Below, one piece after another: positions 24,747-35,198 of a stretch of DNA of 64,000 nt (position 1 is its first letter; the number at the start of each line of letters is the position of its first letter). The position numbers and the translations under genes are program-made. Source of the DNA: Acidimicrobiales bacterium (GTDB lineage Bacteria > Actinomycetota > Acidimicrobiia > Acidimicrobiales > SZUA-35); contig JAWKIO010000005.1 in the NCBI GenBank assembly GCA_041394265.1, positions 2,728,001 to 2,792,000 on the forward strand, written 5' to 3'. The notes beneath the pieces are model-generated. The model saw only the letters and a program-made list of their open reading frames with translations, made no database searches and had not been told where the DNA came from.

Positions 24747-26227
24747 CCGCACTCGAGATCGCTTCAGACATCGCCTCGGGCGCCACCACCTCCGTCGAGG
24801 TGATGGAACGCCACCTCGCAGCCATCGACGCTCGTGAGAGCGAGATCCATGCCTTCAACCTCGTGCACGGCGAGCAGGCCCTCGAAGCCGCGGCCGCCGT
24901 CGACCAGCGCCTTGCCGCCGGCGAAGACCTGGGACCACTGGCCGGTGTACCGATCGCGCTGAAGGACAACATGTGCACGCGGGGGATCGCCACCACGTGC
25001 TCGTCGAAGATCCTCGAGGGCTGGGAGCCGCCGTACGACGCCACCGTCGTCGAACGGCTGGCCGCAGCCGGCGTGGTCAGCGTGGGCAAGACCAACCTCG
25101 ACGAGTTCGCCATGGGCTCGTCCACCGAAAACTCCGCCTTTGGGGCCACCCGGAATCCGCATGACCCGACTCGGGTCCCCGGCGGTTCGTCCGGCGGGTC
25201 GGCGGCCGCTGTCGCCGCCGGCTTTGCTCCGTTGGCCCTGGGCTCCGACACCGGCGGCTCGATTCGCCAACCGGCGGCACTGTGTGGCGTCGTCGGGCTG
25301 AAGCCGACCTACGGATCGGTCAGCCGCTACGGCCTGATCGCCTTCGCCAGCTCGCTCGACCAGATCGGTCCGTTCACGACCGACGTCGCCGACTCGGCGG
25401 CGCTGTTCGACACCATCGCCGGCCATGATCGGCGCGACTCCACCTCGATCCCCAAGCCGCACGTGCCCTGCCTCCCCGCCATCGGTCGGGGCGTCGAAGG
25501 ACTGCGGGTGGGCGTCATCGCCGAGCTGATGGGCGAGGGCGAGATCGAGGGATTCGAGCCCGAAGTGATCGCCCAGACCCGGGCGGCGGCAGCAGCACTC
25601 GAGGCCGCCGGCGCGGTCATCGAAGAAGTGTCGGTCCCATCGGTGGTCTACGGCCTCTCGGCCTACTACCTGATCGCACCGGCCGAGGCGTCGTCGAACC
25701 TCGCCCGCTACGACGGCGTTCGCTACGGCCATCGGGTCGACGGGCCGAGCACGGCGGCCATGCACACCGCCAGCCGTACCGCCGGCTTCGGTGCCGAAGT
25801 GAAGCGGCGGATCATGCTCGGTACCTACGCCCTGTCGGCCGGCTACTACGACGCCTTCTACGGCAAGGCGATGCGTGTCCGCACCCTCATCATCGATGAC
25901 TTCAACCGGGCGTACGAGAAGGTCGACCTCCTGCTGTCGCCCACCTCGCCGTGTGTGGCCTTCCCGATCGGCGAGGTCGCCGATCCGCTCACGATGTACC
26001 TCAACGACGTGTGCACGATCCCGTCGAACCTCGCCGGCCATCCGGCCATCTCGGTGCCGTTCGGCACCGGCCAGTCCGACCTGCCGGTTGGGGTACAACT
26101 CCTCGGTCCGCTGCTCAGCGAACCGACCCTGTTCGCCGCCGCTGCCGTCGTCGAGGCAGCAGCGCCTGCGTCGGTTGCCACACCCTCGACCGCAACTTCG
26201 CCTGCTGCCCGGGAGGCACGGTCATGA
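24743..26227 (+). CDS. gatA: Asp-tRNA(Asn)/Glu-tRNA(Gln) amidotransferase subunit A
   Basis: A 494-residue amidase-signature enzyme releasing ammonia from glutamine. It has the catalytic lysine in IALKDNMCT, the cis-serine segment PGGSSGGSAAAVAAG and the nucleophile serine in GSDTGGSIRQPAALCG. The usual family pattern KPTYGSVSRYGLIAFASSLD follows. Its start (ATGA with gatC) and end (ATGA with gatB) both overlap neighbours, indicating tight coupling of the three subunits. Confidence 0.96.
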   Translation: MTALEIASDIASGATTSVEVMERHLAAIDARESEIHAFNLVHGEQALEAAAAVDQRLAAGEDLGPLAGVPIALKDNMCTRGIATTCSSKILEGWEPPYDATVVERLAAAGVVSVGKTNLDEFAMGSSTENSAFGATRNPHDPTRVPGGSSGGSAAAVAAGFAPLALGSDTGGSIRQPAALCGVVGLKPTYGSVSRYGLIAFASSLDQIGPFTTDVADSAALFDTIAGHDRRDSTSIPKPHVPCLPAIGRGVEGLRVGVIAELMGEGEIEGFEPEVIAQTRAAAAALEAAGAVIEEVSVPSVVYGLSAYYLIAPAEASSNLARYDGVRYGHRVDGPSTAAMHTASRTAGFGAEVKRRIMLGTYALSAGYYDAFYGKAMRVRTLIIDDFNRAYEKVDLLLSPTSPCVAFPIGEVADPLTMYLNDVCTIPSNLAGHPAISVPFGTGQSDLPVGVQLLGPLLSEPTLFAAAAVVEAAAPASVATPSTATSPAAREARS

Positions 26228-27726
26228 GCATCAACCCAGTCTCCGCCACCACGCTGTCGGCCTACTCGGTCGACAGTGCCGTGCCCCGTGAGACCACCGC
26301 GCTCGGCGACGCCTGGGAGATGGTGATCGGGCTCGAGGTCCACGTCGAACTCGCCACGGTCACCAAGATGTTCTCTCCGGCACGCAACCACTTCGGCGCC
26401 GAACCGAACACCAACATCCACCCGGTCTGCCTCGGTCTCCCTGGCACCCTGCCAGTGGTCAACGCCAAGGCCGTCGAACTGTCGATCAAGCTCGGTCTGG
26501 CTCTGAACTGCACCGTGCAGCGCTGCGTGTTCGCCCGGAAGAATTACTTCTACCCGGACATGCCGAAGGACTACCAGATCTCTCAGTACGACCAGCCCCT
26601 CAATGCCGAGGGATGGCTCGAGCTTCCGAGCGGTCACCGAGTCGGGATCGAGCGGGCGCACATGGAGGAGGACACCGGCAAGTCCACCCACGTCGGCACC
26701 TCCGGTCGCATCCACGATGCGGGCTACAGCCTCGTCGACTACAACCGGGCCGGGGTCCCGCTGCTCGAGATCGTGTCTCGCCCCGACATCCGCGGGCCTG
26801 AGGAGGCCAAGGCCTTTGTCGACGAGCTGCGGTCGATCATCGTTGCCGTCGGCGCGTCCGACGGCAAGATGGAAGAGGGCTCGCTGCGGGTCGATGCCAA
26901 CGTATCGGTGCGGCCGGCGGGCTCCGATGAGCTGCGAACCCGCTGCGAGATCAAGAACGTGAACTCGCTGCGGTCGCTCGGTCGGGCCATCGCCTACGAG
27001 GCCCAGCGGCACGTGAGCCTGTACGAATCGGGCGAAGCGCCTCGTCAGGAGACCCGTCACTGGGACGAAGAGGGCGGGCGCACGGTTGCCGGGCGGGCCA
27101 AGGAGGACTCCGAGGACTACCGCTACTTCGCCGACCCCGATCTGGTCGTCGTCGACCCCTCGCCCGAATACATCGAGGAGTTGCGAGCAACGCTGCCGGC
27201 GCTGCCCCGTGAGCGGCGCCTCCGTCTTACCGAACGCGGTGCCGACCCCGAAGCCGCGGCCATCGCCGTCGGGCGAGACCTCGACACGCTCGCTTTGGCA
27301 GCCAACGACGCCGGTGGTGACATCGGCCGGATCATGACCCACGTCCAGAACAACCTGGCGGTCGACGGTGCAACCGAGCTGAACCCGGCCAACCTCGCCG
27401 AGCTCGTCACGATGGAGTTGGGTGGTGCGCTCACCGCCACACAGGCCAAGCAGGTGCTTGCCGACATGGTCGAGTCCGGACGCCATCCCGCCGAGATCGC
27501 AGCCGAAAAGGGCTTCGAGGCCATGGCCACGAGCGAGCTCGAGTCGATCCTCGACGGCATCATCGCCAACAGCCCCACCGAGTGGCAGCGCTTCATCGAG
27601 GCGGATGCTGCCGGGCGCGGCAAGCTCCAAGGCTTCTTCGTCGGGCAGGTGATGAAGGCCACGAAGGGTCAGGCCGACGGCAAGGTGGTCAATCAGCTCC
27701 TGGGTCAGAAGGCAGCGGCCGGCTGA
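26224..27726 (+). CDS. gatB: Asp-tRNA(Asn)/Glu-tRNA(Gln) amidotransferase subunit B
   Basis: A 500-residue kinase/transamidase subunit that activates the tRNA-bound Glu/Asp and transfers ammonia. It begins after a 30-residue extension with WEMVIGLEVHVELATVTKMF, then CLGLPGTLPVVN, FYPDMPKDYQISQYD and the phosphate loop RIHDAGYSLVDYNRAGVPL. The C-terminal YqeY-like tRNA-binding domain ends GFFVGQVMKATKGQADGKVV. ATG 26224 overlaps the gatA stop; longer frames upstream are gatA sequence in another frame. Confidence 0.96.
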   Translation: MSINPVSATTLSAYSVDSAVPRETTALGDAWEMVIGLEVHVELATVTKMFSPARNHFGAEPNTNIHPVCLGLPGTLPVVNAKAVELSIKLGLALNCTVQRCVFARKNYFYPDMPKDYQISQYDQPLNAEGWLELPSGHRVGIERAHMEEDTGKSTHVGTSGRIHDAGYSLVDYNRAGVPLLEIVSRPDIRGPEEAKAFVDELRSIIVAVGASDGKMEEGSLRVDANVSVRPAGSDELRTRCEIKNVNSLRSLGRAIAYEAQRHVSLYESGEAPRQETRHWDEEGGRTVAGRAKEDSEDYRYFADPDLVVVDPSPEYIEELRATLPALPRERRLRLTERGADPEAAAIAVGRDLDTLALAANDAGGDIGRIMTHVQNNLAVDGATELNPANLAELVTMELGGALTATQAKQVLADMVESGRHPAEIAAEKGFEAMATSELESILDGIIANSPTEWQRFIEADAAGRGKLQGFFVGQVMKATKGQADGKVVNQLLGQKAAAG

Positions 27727-27795
27727 CCTCGCCCCACCGGCATGAACGCAAAGTGAACCGAGTCGCTGCGTTCGGCTCGGCGTGAAGGGAACAGG

Positions 27796-27801
27796 TACGC
27801 T
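27796..27801 (+). promoter_or_regulatory. -10-like TACGCT upstream of the SARP regulator
   Basis: TACGCT lies 61 bases before GTG 27863, predicting a leader of roughly 55 bases. The gene has a strong AAGGAGG site, matching the contrast between leadered genes (with Shine-Dalgarno) and leaderless genes (without). Confidence 0.4.
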
Positions 27802-27862
27802 CGGAGACCGCTCGAATCGGCCCGACACGCGGGCCGAGGGGGTTGCGAAGAAGGAGGCGTCG

Positions 27863-30800
27863 GTGGACTTCCGTGTGCTCGGTCTCACGATCGAAGCGCG
27901 CACCGGCGAAGGATCACCCTTGCTCGACCTCGGCGGTGTCAAACAGCAGCGAGTGCTCGCGGCACTGCTGCTGGCGAAGGGCAACGTCGTTTCCAACGAT
28001 CGTCTGATCGACGCCGTGTGGGGCGACCGTCCGCCGGCCAAGCCCAATGTCACTCTCCGCTCCTATGTGAGCCACCTCCGCCGGGTGCTCGAGCCCGACC
28101 GTGACGCAGGCGAACGAGCCCGCCGCATCGTCACTCGGGCACCGGGCTATGCGATCGTCGTCGAGCCGCACGAGCTCGACGCCTGGCAGTTCGAGGTCGA
28201 GATCGCAGCAGCCAAGGCGGCACTCGCAGCCGGCGACCACGTGGCGGCGTTGGCTTCGGCCGAGCGGGCGCTGGACCGGTGGTCCGTCGATGATGCCCAA
28301 GGGGGTGTGCTCGAGCCCTTCGACGTCGAGGTCAGCGGACTCGAAGACCTCCGCCGACTCGGACGCCGAGTCGCCCATGAATCCCTGTTGGCACTTGGGC
28401 GGCACGATGAGGCACTGCCGTCGCTCGAAGCGGCGCTTCGCCACGATCGGTTCGACGAGGGTGTCCGGGCGCAGCTGATGGTGGCGTTGTACCGCTCCGG
28501 CCGCCAGGCCGACGCCCTCGCATGTTTCACCGAGGGCCGTACCCTGCTGCTCGAAGAGCTCGGACTCGACGCGTCGCCTGACCTGCGCGAACTCGAGCAC
28601 CGCATCCTGCGCAACGACCCGGATCTGGATTGGCGGCCGATCGTCGTTCCGGTCGGAGGGTCCGACGGGCCGACGCCGACCCGGGAAGCCGAGCCGGGTA
28701 GCCCGAGTGCACCTCGCGGCGTCGACGCTCCCGCTCCGCCCGGCCGGGAACGCGAAATCGACCAGTTGGTCACGCTCATGGATCAGACGCTGGCTCGCCG
28801 GAGCGGTGGCCTGGTGATCGTGACGGGCGAGCCGGGCATCGGCAAGTCGACCGTTCTGCGCCACGGCCGCGATCTCGCATCGGCGCGGGGGTTCATCACC
28901 TCGGTCGGGCGCTGTCACGACGGTTCGAGTGACAGCACGCTCTTCCCGTGGATCGCCGCGTGGCGGCCGCTGATCGAACAGCTTTCCGACGCCGAACTCG
29001 AGCAGATCGCTGGTCAACGTGCTCGTTGGCTCGCCCAGATCTTGCCCGAGATCGGTGAGCGTCTCGGTGTCGAGCCTTCCACGTCGACGGACCTGTTCTC
29101 ACTGTTCGATGCCATCGTGCGGACGCTGCGCAAGGGAGCCCAGCTCGAGCCGATCTGCATCGTCCTCGAAGACCTCCACTGGGCCGACGAGAACTCGATC
29201 CGGCTGCTCGCCGTCATGGCGGAGGAGCTCGTCGACAGCCCGGTCGTGATCTTGGCCAGCTGGCGAGACACCGAGGTTGTATCGCCCGACGTCGGTGCAC
29301 TGCTCGAGGGCCTCCTCGCCAAGTCCCTACGCCTGGTCCAGCTCGGGGGCCTCGATCCCGACGCGATCTCGGAGCTCGTCGCCAGGCTGGCCGACGATGC
29401 TTCGCTCGACGTCGCACAGCTGGCGGCGCGAACAGGCGGCAATCCGCTCTTCATCAACGAGCTGCTGCACTCGCAACAGCTGATTGGCCAATTGGCGCCG
29501 TCGGACACGGTTCGGGCGGCCATCAACAGCAGGCTCCGGTTGCTTCCCGAGGGGACGGCTGCGTCGTTGGCGGTGGGGGCGTTGTGCCCGAACGGGTTCA
29601 GCGAGCAGTTGCTGGCCGACGTCCTCGACCTGGATCCCGACGAGGTGCTCGACCAGCTCGAGGCCGCGTTGGCCGCGCGCATGATCGAGGAGGATCCTGA
29701 CCACGTCAGCGGGTTCCGATTCAGTCACGATCTGTTCGCCGAGACACTGGTCGACGGTGTGTCTGCTGCCCGCCAGAAGCGCTTGCACACCAGCATCGGT
29801 GTGTCACTCGAACGGAGCGGCGCGACCGTCGGAGCGTTGGCCCATCACTTCTTGCACGGGGCTGGCGACGAGGCAGCGGTGAAGGGTGCCGAGTACGCGC
29901 ATCGAGCAGCAGTGGCCTCGCTCCGACTCTTCGACTACGACGGAGCGCTGCGACTGATCGAGGCCGGCCTCGCTGCGCTGGATGGCCACGACGACGACGC
30001 GCTGCTCGCCGATCTGCTCCTCGAGCTGATCACGGTCAAGAAGCACACGGCACAACCGCCTGCGGTCCACGAGGTCGCCTACCGGGCCTTCGAGGCCGCC
30101 CGGCGAGCCGGGAATCCGCATCGGATGGCCAGGGTGACCGTGGCGTTCGAGGGGTCGACCGGTCCCATGGCGGATGACAACGACCCCACCTGGCTGGGTT
30201 ATTGGTGCCCTCCCGGGGTGATCATCCCGATGATCGAGGAGTGCCTCGAGAAGCTTCCTGCGGACGACTCCCTGATCCCGTTGCTCTGGACGTGTCTGGG
30301 CTTTCAGTACTTCGGTGAGTTCGACGACACCGAGGCCGTCGATCGGGCGTTCGCCGCCGCGGTCGAGGCGGCGCGTCGCGAGCGGAATCCGGCAAAGATC
30401 TCCTTCACGTTGCATCAGCGTCACAGCGCGCTGCAACGCGTCCTCGGGTTCGATGAGCGACGAGCGCTCCTCGATGAGGCGATCCTGCTCGCCGATGGGA
30501 AGCGTCACCCGTTGCAGACCGTTGCGGCGCATCGGGCGCGAGCGGTACTCGAGCTCGATGGTCGCAATCTGCAAGCAGCGATGACCGAATTGTCGACGGC
30601 CCGGCAGCTGGCCACCGACGTCGACCGAGCGGCAGCGATCATGAACGCCGAGGTCGGCGAGGTGGCGGTGCTGCTGTTGCAGGGGCATCTCGATGAGGTC
30701 GAGGAACGAATCAACGCGGCGTTCGTTCGGTTCGAACGGTTCGGTGACGTGATGCTCGATCAGTTCGGGCTGCAGCTTGCCGCTCTGTGGCGAGAGCGAC

Positions 30801-31387
30801 ACTTGCACGACCAGATCCTGGAACTGCTGGACTACAAGATCAACGGCTACCCCGGACCTGCGTTCGCGGCGCCGAAGGCGGTCATCCTGAGCGAGATGCA
30901 GCGCTTCGACGAGGCGGCCCAGATCGTGAACAGCTTCAGTGTTGCCGACCAGACGACCGGCGGTGAACCGATCCTGCAGTACCTGACCCAGAGCTTCTTC
31001 GCCGAGGCCGCGGCCAATCTCGCTGATGCCCAGCTCGCCCAACGAATGTTGCCGAGCATGACCGCAGCACAGGGCCGGATCATCTCCGTGTACGACGGCA
31101 TCCTGCTCCTCGGGTCGGGCTCGATGTTCGCCGGTCGGTTGCAGCTCGTGCTCGGCCACCTCGACGAGGCGGAGCGGCTGTTCGAAGACGCTGACCAGCA
31201 CCATCGTGCACTCGACGCCCACCCGTGTCAGGTTCGTCTCTCGCTGGCACGTGCCGATCTCGCCGTCCTTCGCAATGATCGTCCCGCGGTCGAGCAAGCG
31301 ATCGATGACGCCGAGACGTGGACCCGGCGGTCGGGGCAGCGATGGCTCATCGATCGCTGGCTCGGCGCCAATCCCGGGTGGTTCTGA
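27863..31387 (+). CDS. SARP-type transcriptional regulator with AAA ATPase and TPR-like region
   Basis: A 1174-residue regulator, the largest gene in the window. In order: an OmpR-like winged-helix DNA-binding domain (GGVKQQRVLAALLLAKGNVV, then LIDAVWGDRPPAKPNVTLRS), a bacterial transcriptional activation domain to about residue 250, an acidic/Pro linker, an AAA/NB-ARC-like ATPase with Walker A GEPGIGKST near 322 and ILASWRDTEV, then a long helical TPR-like region. No C-terminal LuxR helix-turn-helix is seen. SARP regulators often activate specialised metabolism, but no biosynthetic cluster is visible here. GTG 27863 has AAGGAGG 5 bases upstream. Confidence 0.87.
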   Translation: MDFRVLGLTIEARTGEGSPLLDLGGVKQQRVLAALLLAKGNVVSNDRLIDAVWGDRPPAKPNVTLRSYVSHLRRVLEPDRDAGERARRIVTRAPGYAIVVEPHELDAWQFEVEIAAAKAALAAGDHVAALASAERALDRWSVDDAQGGVLEPFDVEVSGLEDLRRLGRRVAHESLLALGRHDEALPSLEAALRHDRFDEGVRAQLMVALYRSGRQADALACFTEGRTLLLEELGLDASPDLRELEHRILRNDPDLDWRPIVVPVGGSDGPTPTREAEPGSPSAPRGVDAPAPPGREREIDQLVTLMDQTLARRSGGLVIVTGEPGIGKSTVLRHGRDLASARGFITSVGRCHDGSSDSTLFPWIAAWRPLIEQLSDAELEQIAGQRARWLAQILPEIGERLGVEPSTSTDLFSLFDAIVRTLRKGAQLEPICIVLEDLHWADENSIRLLAVMAEELVDSPVVILASWRDTEVVSPDVGALLEGLLAKSLRLVQLGGLDPDAISELVARLADDASLDVAQLAARTGGNPLFINELLHSQQLIGQLAPSDTVRAAINSRLRLLPEGTAASLAVGALCPNGFSEQLLADVLDLDPDEVLDQLEAALAARMIEEDPDHVSGFRFSHDLFAETLVDGVSAARQKRLHTSIGVSLERSGATVGALAHHFLHGAGDEAAVKGAEYAHRAAVASLRLFDYDGALRLIEAGLAALDGHDDDALLADLLLELITVKKHTAQPPAVHEVAYRAFEAARRAGNPHRMARVTVAFEGSTGPMADDNDPTWLGYWCPPGVIIPMIEECLEKLPADDSLIPLLWTCLGFQYFGEFDDTEAVDRAFAAAVEAARRERNPAKISFTLHQRHSALQRVLGFDERRALLDEAILLADGKRHPLQTVAAHRARAVLELDGRNLQAAMTELSTARQLATDVDRAAAIMNAEVGEVAVLLLQGHLDEVEERINAAFVRFERFGDVMLDQFGLQLAALWRERHLHDQILELLDYKINGYPGPAFAAPKAVILSEMQRFDEAAQIVNSFSVADQTTGGEPILQYLTQSFFAEAAANLADAQLAQRMLPSMTAAQGRIISVYDGILLLGSGSMFAGRLQLVLGHLDEAERLFEDADQHHRALDAHPCQVRLSLARADLAVLRNDRPAVEQAIDDAETWTRRSGQRWLIDRWLGANPGWF

Positions 31388-31462
31388 CGCCATCGGGTGC
31401 GCTCGTTCGTTCGAAATCGACGGTTCAACGATTTCTCAACACCTGGCAGCCATAGTGTCGTT

Positions 31463-31501
31463 GCAGCATCGAAGCGCTTGAGGGGGCGCTCCCGGTGCTG
31501 C
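31463..31501 (+). terminator. Hairpin downstream of the SARP gene
   Basis: GCAGCA (31463-31468) pairs with TGCTGC (31496-31501), and AGCGC (31473-31477) with GCGCT (31486-31490). It is the first of two stem-loops in the 285-bp gap after the SARP gene; probably terminator or leader structure. Confidence 0.4.
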
Positions 31502-31510
31502 GAGAACACC

Positions 31511-31569
31511 CCGAGAACCAGATTCGACGATCATGTGAAGTGAGGGAGGTCCTCGAATCTGGTTCTTGG
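31511..31569. terminator. Long perfect inverted repeat after the SARP gene
   Basis: AGAACCAGATTCGA (31514-31527) is repeated exactly inverted as TCGAATCTGGTTCT (31553-31566). With a G-U pair and two more C-G pairs the stem reaches 17 bp. The loop is 25 bases. No T-tract follows. It may be a terminator, attenuator or widely spaced operator for the exported protein gene at 31673. Confidence 0.45.
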
Positions 31570-31672
31570 AGGGTGAACGCTGCGGTTCCACCCCTAGTCT
31601 TGGCCTCGCTGCTCCCGGCCGGCGCAGCGGACGTCTTCCCCCGAACACGATGGCGACGGTTCGGGATGTGAC

Positions 31673-32137
31673 ATGGTGTCGACGCAGTGGCGGATGGTGG
31701 TGGCCGCTCTTGGTGTGACGGCCGCGACCGTGGCGGTGGTGTCGGCGCAGGTCGAGCATCCGCCTCCGTCCGCCGAAGCGTCCGATGCTTCGCCGCGACC
31801 GATTGCGGATGACCAGGTGGTTCAGGAAGTGGTCGGTGCGTGTGACCTGCTGGCGTTTGCGGCGTCCGCCGATCCGGCGTTGCAGTACGCCGCCGGTCGG
31901 TCGCCGGCCGACATCGACGCGGTGGCTGCCATCCAGCGAGACGCGTTGCTCGCTGCGGCCGAACTGGTCGAGCCCGGTCCGGCGGCCGATGCCCTGGCGG
32001 TGATGGCGGCGATCTTCGTCGACGAGGACGGAACCGGGCCCGGTCGCTGGGGCGAAGACCGGTGGGCCGAGGCGCTGATCGCTCGCGCCGACCCTGCACT
32101 GTTGCACCTCCTCGTTCCACTCGAGGCCCGCTGTTGA
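31673..32137 (+). CDS. Small exported protein of unknown function
   Basis: A 154-residue protein with a signal-peptide-like N-terminus (TQWRMVVAALGVTAATVAVVSAQ) and probable cleavage near VSAQV. The mature part is helical and Ala-rich, with two cysteines (GACDLL and the C-terminal EARC). No domain is recognised. It lies 285 bases downstream of the SARP gene in the same direction, separated by two hairpins, and converges on the MATE gene. A functional link to the regulator is possible but only positional. Confidence 0.6.
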   Translation: MVSTQWRMVVAALGVTAATVAVVSAQVEHPPPSAEASDASPRPIADDQVVQEVVGACDLLAFAASADPALQYAAGRSPADIDAVAAIQRDALLAAAELVEPGPAADALAVMAAIFVDEDGTGPGRWGEDRWAEALIARADPALLHLLVPLEARC

Positions 32138-32149
32138 GGCGAGACGGCC

Positions 32150-33460
32150 TCAGATCGTCGTGTGGAGCCAGTGCTCGCTGCGCCACCGCAACTGCAGCGC
32201 CACCGCACGAGCGGCCATGAAGGCGCAGAGTGCGGCCCAGAGCGACAACAGTCCCAGCCCGGCGCCGCTGATCACCAGCGCGAAGCCGAGGAAGATGGCG
32301 GCGGCAATCACCATCGATCGGGCCAGGTAGCCCAGGTCACCGGCACCGATCAGGATGCCATCGAGAGCGAACACGTGGCCATTGAGCGGTTGTTGGAGAC
32401 CGACGATGACGAGGACCCCGGCAACGAGGCTGGTGACGGCCGGATCGTCGGAGAAGATCGCGCTCACCGGCGAGCGGAACGCGATCACGAGCGCGCCGGC
32501 CAGCACACCAACGGCGATGTCGATCTCGATCATGCGCCGTGCGGCAGCTCGCGCTTCGGCGAGGTTGCCAGTGCCGAGCCACTTGCCGGTGAGCGCCTGG
32601 CCGGCGATGGCCACCGCGTCGAGGGCCAGTGCGAGGGTGCCCCAGATCTGGAGCGCCACCTGGTGGGCCGCGACCTCGGCGGCGCCCATCCTGGCGGCCA
32701 AGGCGACCGAAAGCGTGAAACTCCCGCGCAGCGCTGCCGTGCGGAGGACCAACGCCTGGCCTGCCTTCAAGAGCGTGAGCATCGGACGCAGCTGAGGTCG
32801 CCGGTGGACGGTGTGCCGACGGATCCAGCGCATCAGCATGGTGACGCCGACGCCTGCCGAGAGCAGCTGGGCGATGACGGTCGAGAGTGCCGACGCGCCG
32901 ACGCCGTACCCGAAGCCGAAGATCAGGATCGACTCGAGCACGAGGTTCACGACCGCTCCACCGACGGCAAGTGCGAGCGGGGTGGACGTGTCCTGCCGAC
33001 CGTGGAAGGCCCCACCGGCCGCCAACATGAGCAACATGGCGGGGAAGCCGAGCAGCGAGATGGTGAGGTAGCGCTCGGCGTGTGTGATGACGTCGGGGTC
33101 GGCACCGAACAGGTCGAGCAGCGGGCGACGCAGTGCAAAGATGAGCGCCGAGCCGACGATGCCGAGCGCCGCGGCAAGCCACAAACCCTGGAGCGATCGG
33201 TCGGCCGCTTCGGCTTCACGCCCGCTGCTGATGAGGCGGGCCACCGGACCCGTCGTTCCGTAGGCCAGGAAGATCAGGACGGCATGGATGGTCAGCAGCA
33301 CCGTCGAGGCGAGCGCGAGCCCCGCCAGCTCGTTGGTGCCGACATGGCCGATGATTGCGGTGTCGGCCAGGACGTAGAGCGGTTCGGCCACCAACGTGCC
33401 GAGGGCAGGGATGGCGAGCTTGGCGATGGCGGCGTCGTGGTCGGTGCGGAGCGACGGCAA
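32150..33460 (-). CDS. MATE-family (DinF-like) efflux transporter
   Basis: A 436-residue, twelve-helix exporter. Family segments include AKLAIPALGTLVAEPLYVLA, DTAIIGHVGTNELAGLALAS and the second half DAVAIAGQALTGKWLGTGNL. MATE proteins export cationic or other drugs using Na+ or H+ gradients. The TTG at 33460 is proposed as start, with GAGG 4 bases upstream, because the conserved region begins there; sequence further upstream is antisense-like and overlaps the permease gene. It follows the ABC permease by 17 bases and closes the transporter operon. Confidence 0.84.
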   Translation of the reverse strand: MPSLRTDHDAAIAKLAIPALGTLVAEPLYVLADTAIIGHVGTNELAGLALASTVLLTIHAVLIFLAYGTTGPVARLISSGREAEAADRSLQGLWLAAALGIVGSALIFALRRPLLDLFGADPDVITHAERYLTISLLGFPAMLLMLAAGGAFHGRQDTSTPLALAVGGAVVNLVLESILIFGFGYGVGASALSTVIAQLLSAGVGVTMLMRWIRRHTVHRRPQLRPMLTLLKAGQALVLRTAALRGSFTLSVALAARMGAAEVAAHQVALQIWGTLALALDAVAIAGQALTGKWLGTGNLAEARAAARRMIEIDIAVGVLAGALVIAFRSPVSAIFSDDPAVTSLVAGVLVIVGLQQPLNGHVFALDGILIGAGDLGYLARSMVIAAAIFLGFALVISGAGLGLLSLWAALCAFMAARAVALQLRWRSEHWLHTTI

Positions 33461-33477
33461 CCAACCTCGTGCGCGGC

Positions 33478-34190
33478 TCAGGCCACGTCCATTCGGTCGA
33501 GCCGCCACCGGGTCAGGGCGACGGCGACGATGGGCACGACGAGCGGGACGATGACGCCAACGGCCATGGATCGCTCGGCCAGCGGGAGCTCGATGTCGGT
33601 CAGCCTGGCCATCACCGACGCCGGGTAGGTGTTGATCGAGAGCTTCGCTGCGCCCGCCCCGACCCGAGCGACGAAGAGCTCCCAGATGAACAGATAGGCG
33701 AGACCGGTGATCAGCGAGCGGCGGATGGTCAGGCCGAGGAGGACGAAGATGCCGGTGTAGGCAATCGCCGCCAACCCCTGGGCGAGGCCGATCGAGAGCG
33801 CCGTCGTGGTGTCCTTGCTGGTGAGGAGGGCGCTGATCGTCAGCGGGATGACGGTGGCGGGAACGGCAACCGTGAGCGAACTCAGCCATGCACCGGCGGC
33901 GATCGCCCACCTCGGTGAGGGCCGCTGCCAGAGGTAGACCAAGGTCTCGTCGGCGACGAGGTCACCGAGCGATGAGCTGGCGAGCACGAGCGAGACGATC
34001 GGCACCATGAGGCCGAGGCCGAAGATCCACGAGATGGCAACGGCCGACTCGATCACGTTGGGCTGGGGCACATTGGCTCCGGTGACGAAGCCGATCAGGA
34101 TCGACACGCCGGACATCACACCGATCAACACGAGCCGGCCGGCCGTCAGCTGATGGCGGAGGAACAGCCGGTAGAGGGGGAGGAGTGCGT

Positions 34191-34194
<4 letters not shown>
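33478..34194 (-). CDS. ABC-2 type transporter permease
   Basis: A 238-residue membrane protein with six hydrophobic segments, of ABC-2 permease type (LVLIGVMSGVSILIGFVTGA near the start, ETLVYLWQRPSPRWAIAAGA after TM2, FVLLGLTIRRSLITGLAYLF later). Its GTG start overlaps the stop of the ATPase gene (GTGA), so the two form one exporter. The substrate is unknown; drug, lipid or polysaccharide export are all possible for such small permeases. Confidence 0.8.

Positions 34195-35194
<1,000 letters not shown>

Positions 35195-35198
<4 letters not shown>

Noticed and set aside
27863..32137. Biosynthetic gene cluster around the SARP regulator
   Set aside because: No polyketide, peptide, terpene or tailoring enzymes lie nearby; neighbours are gatB, a small exported protein and transporters.
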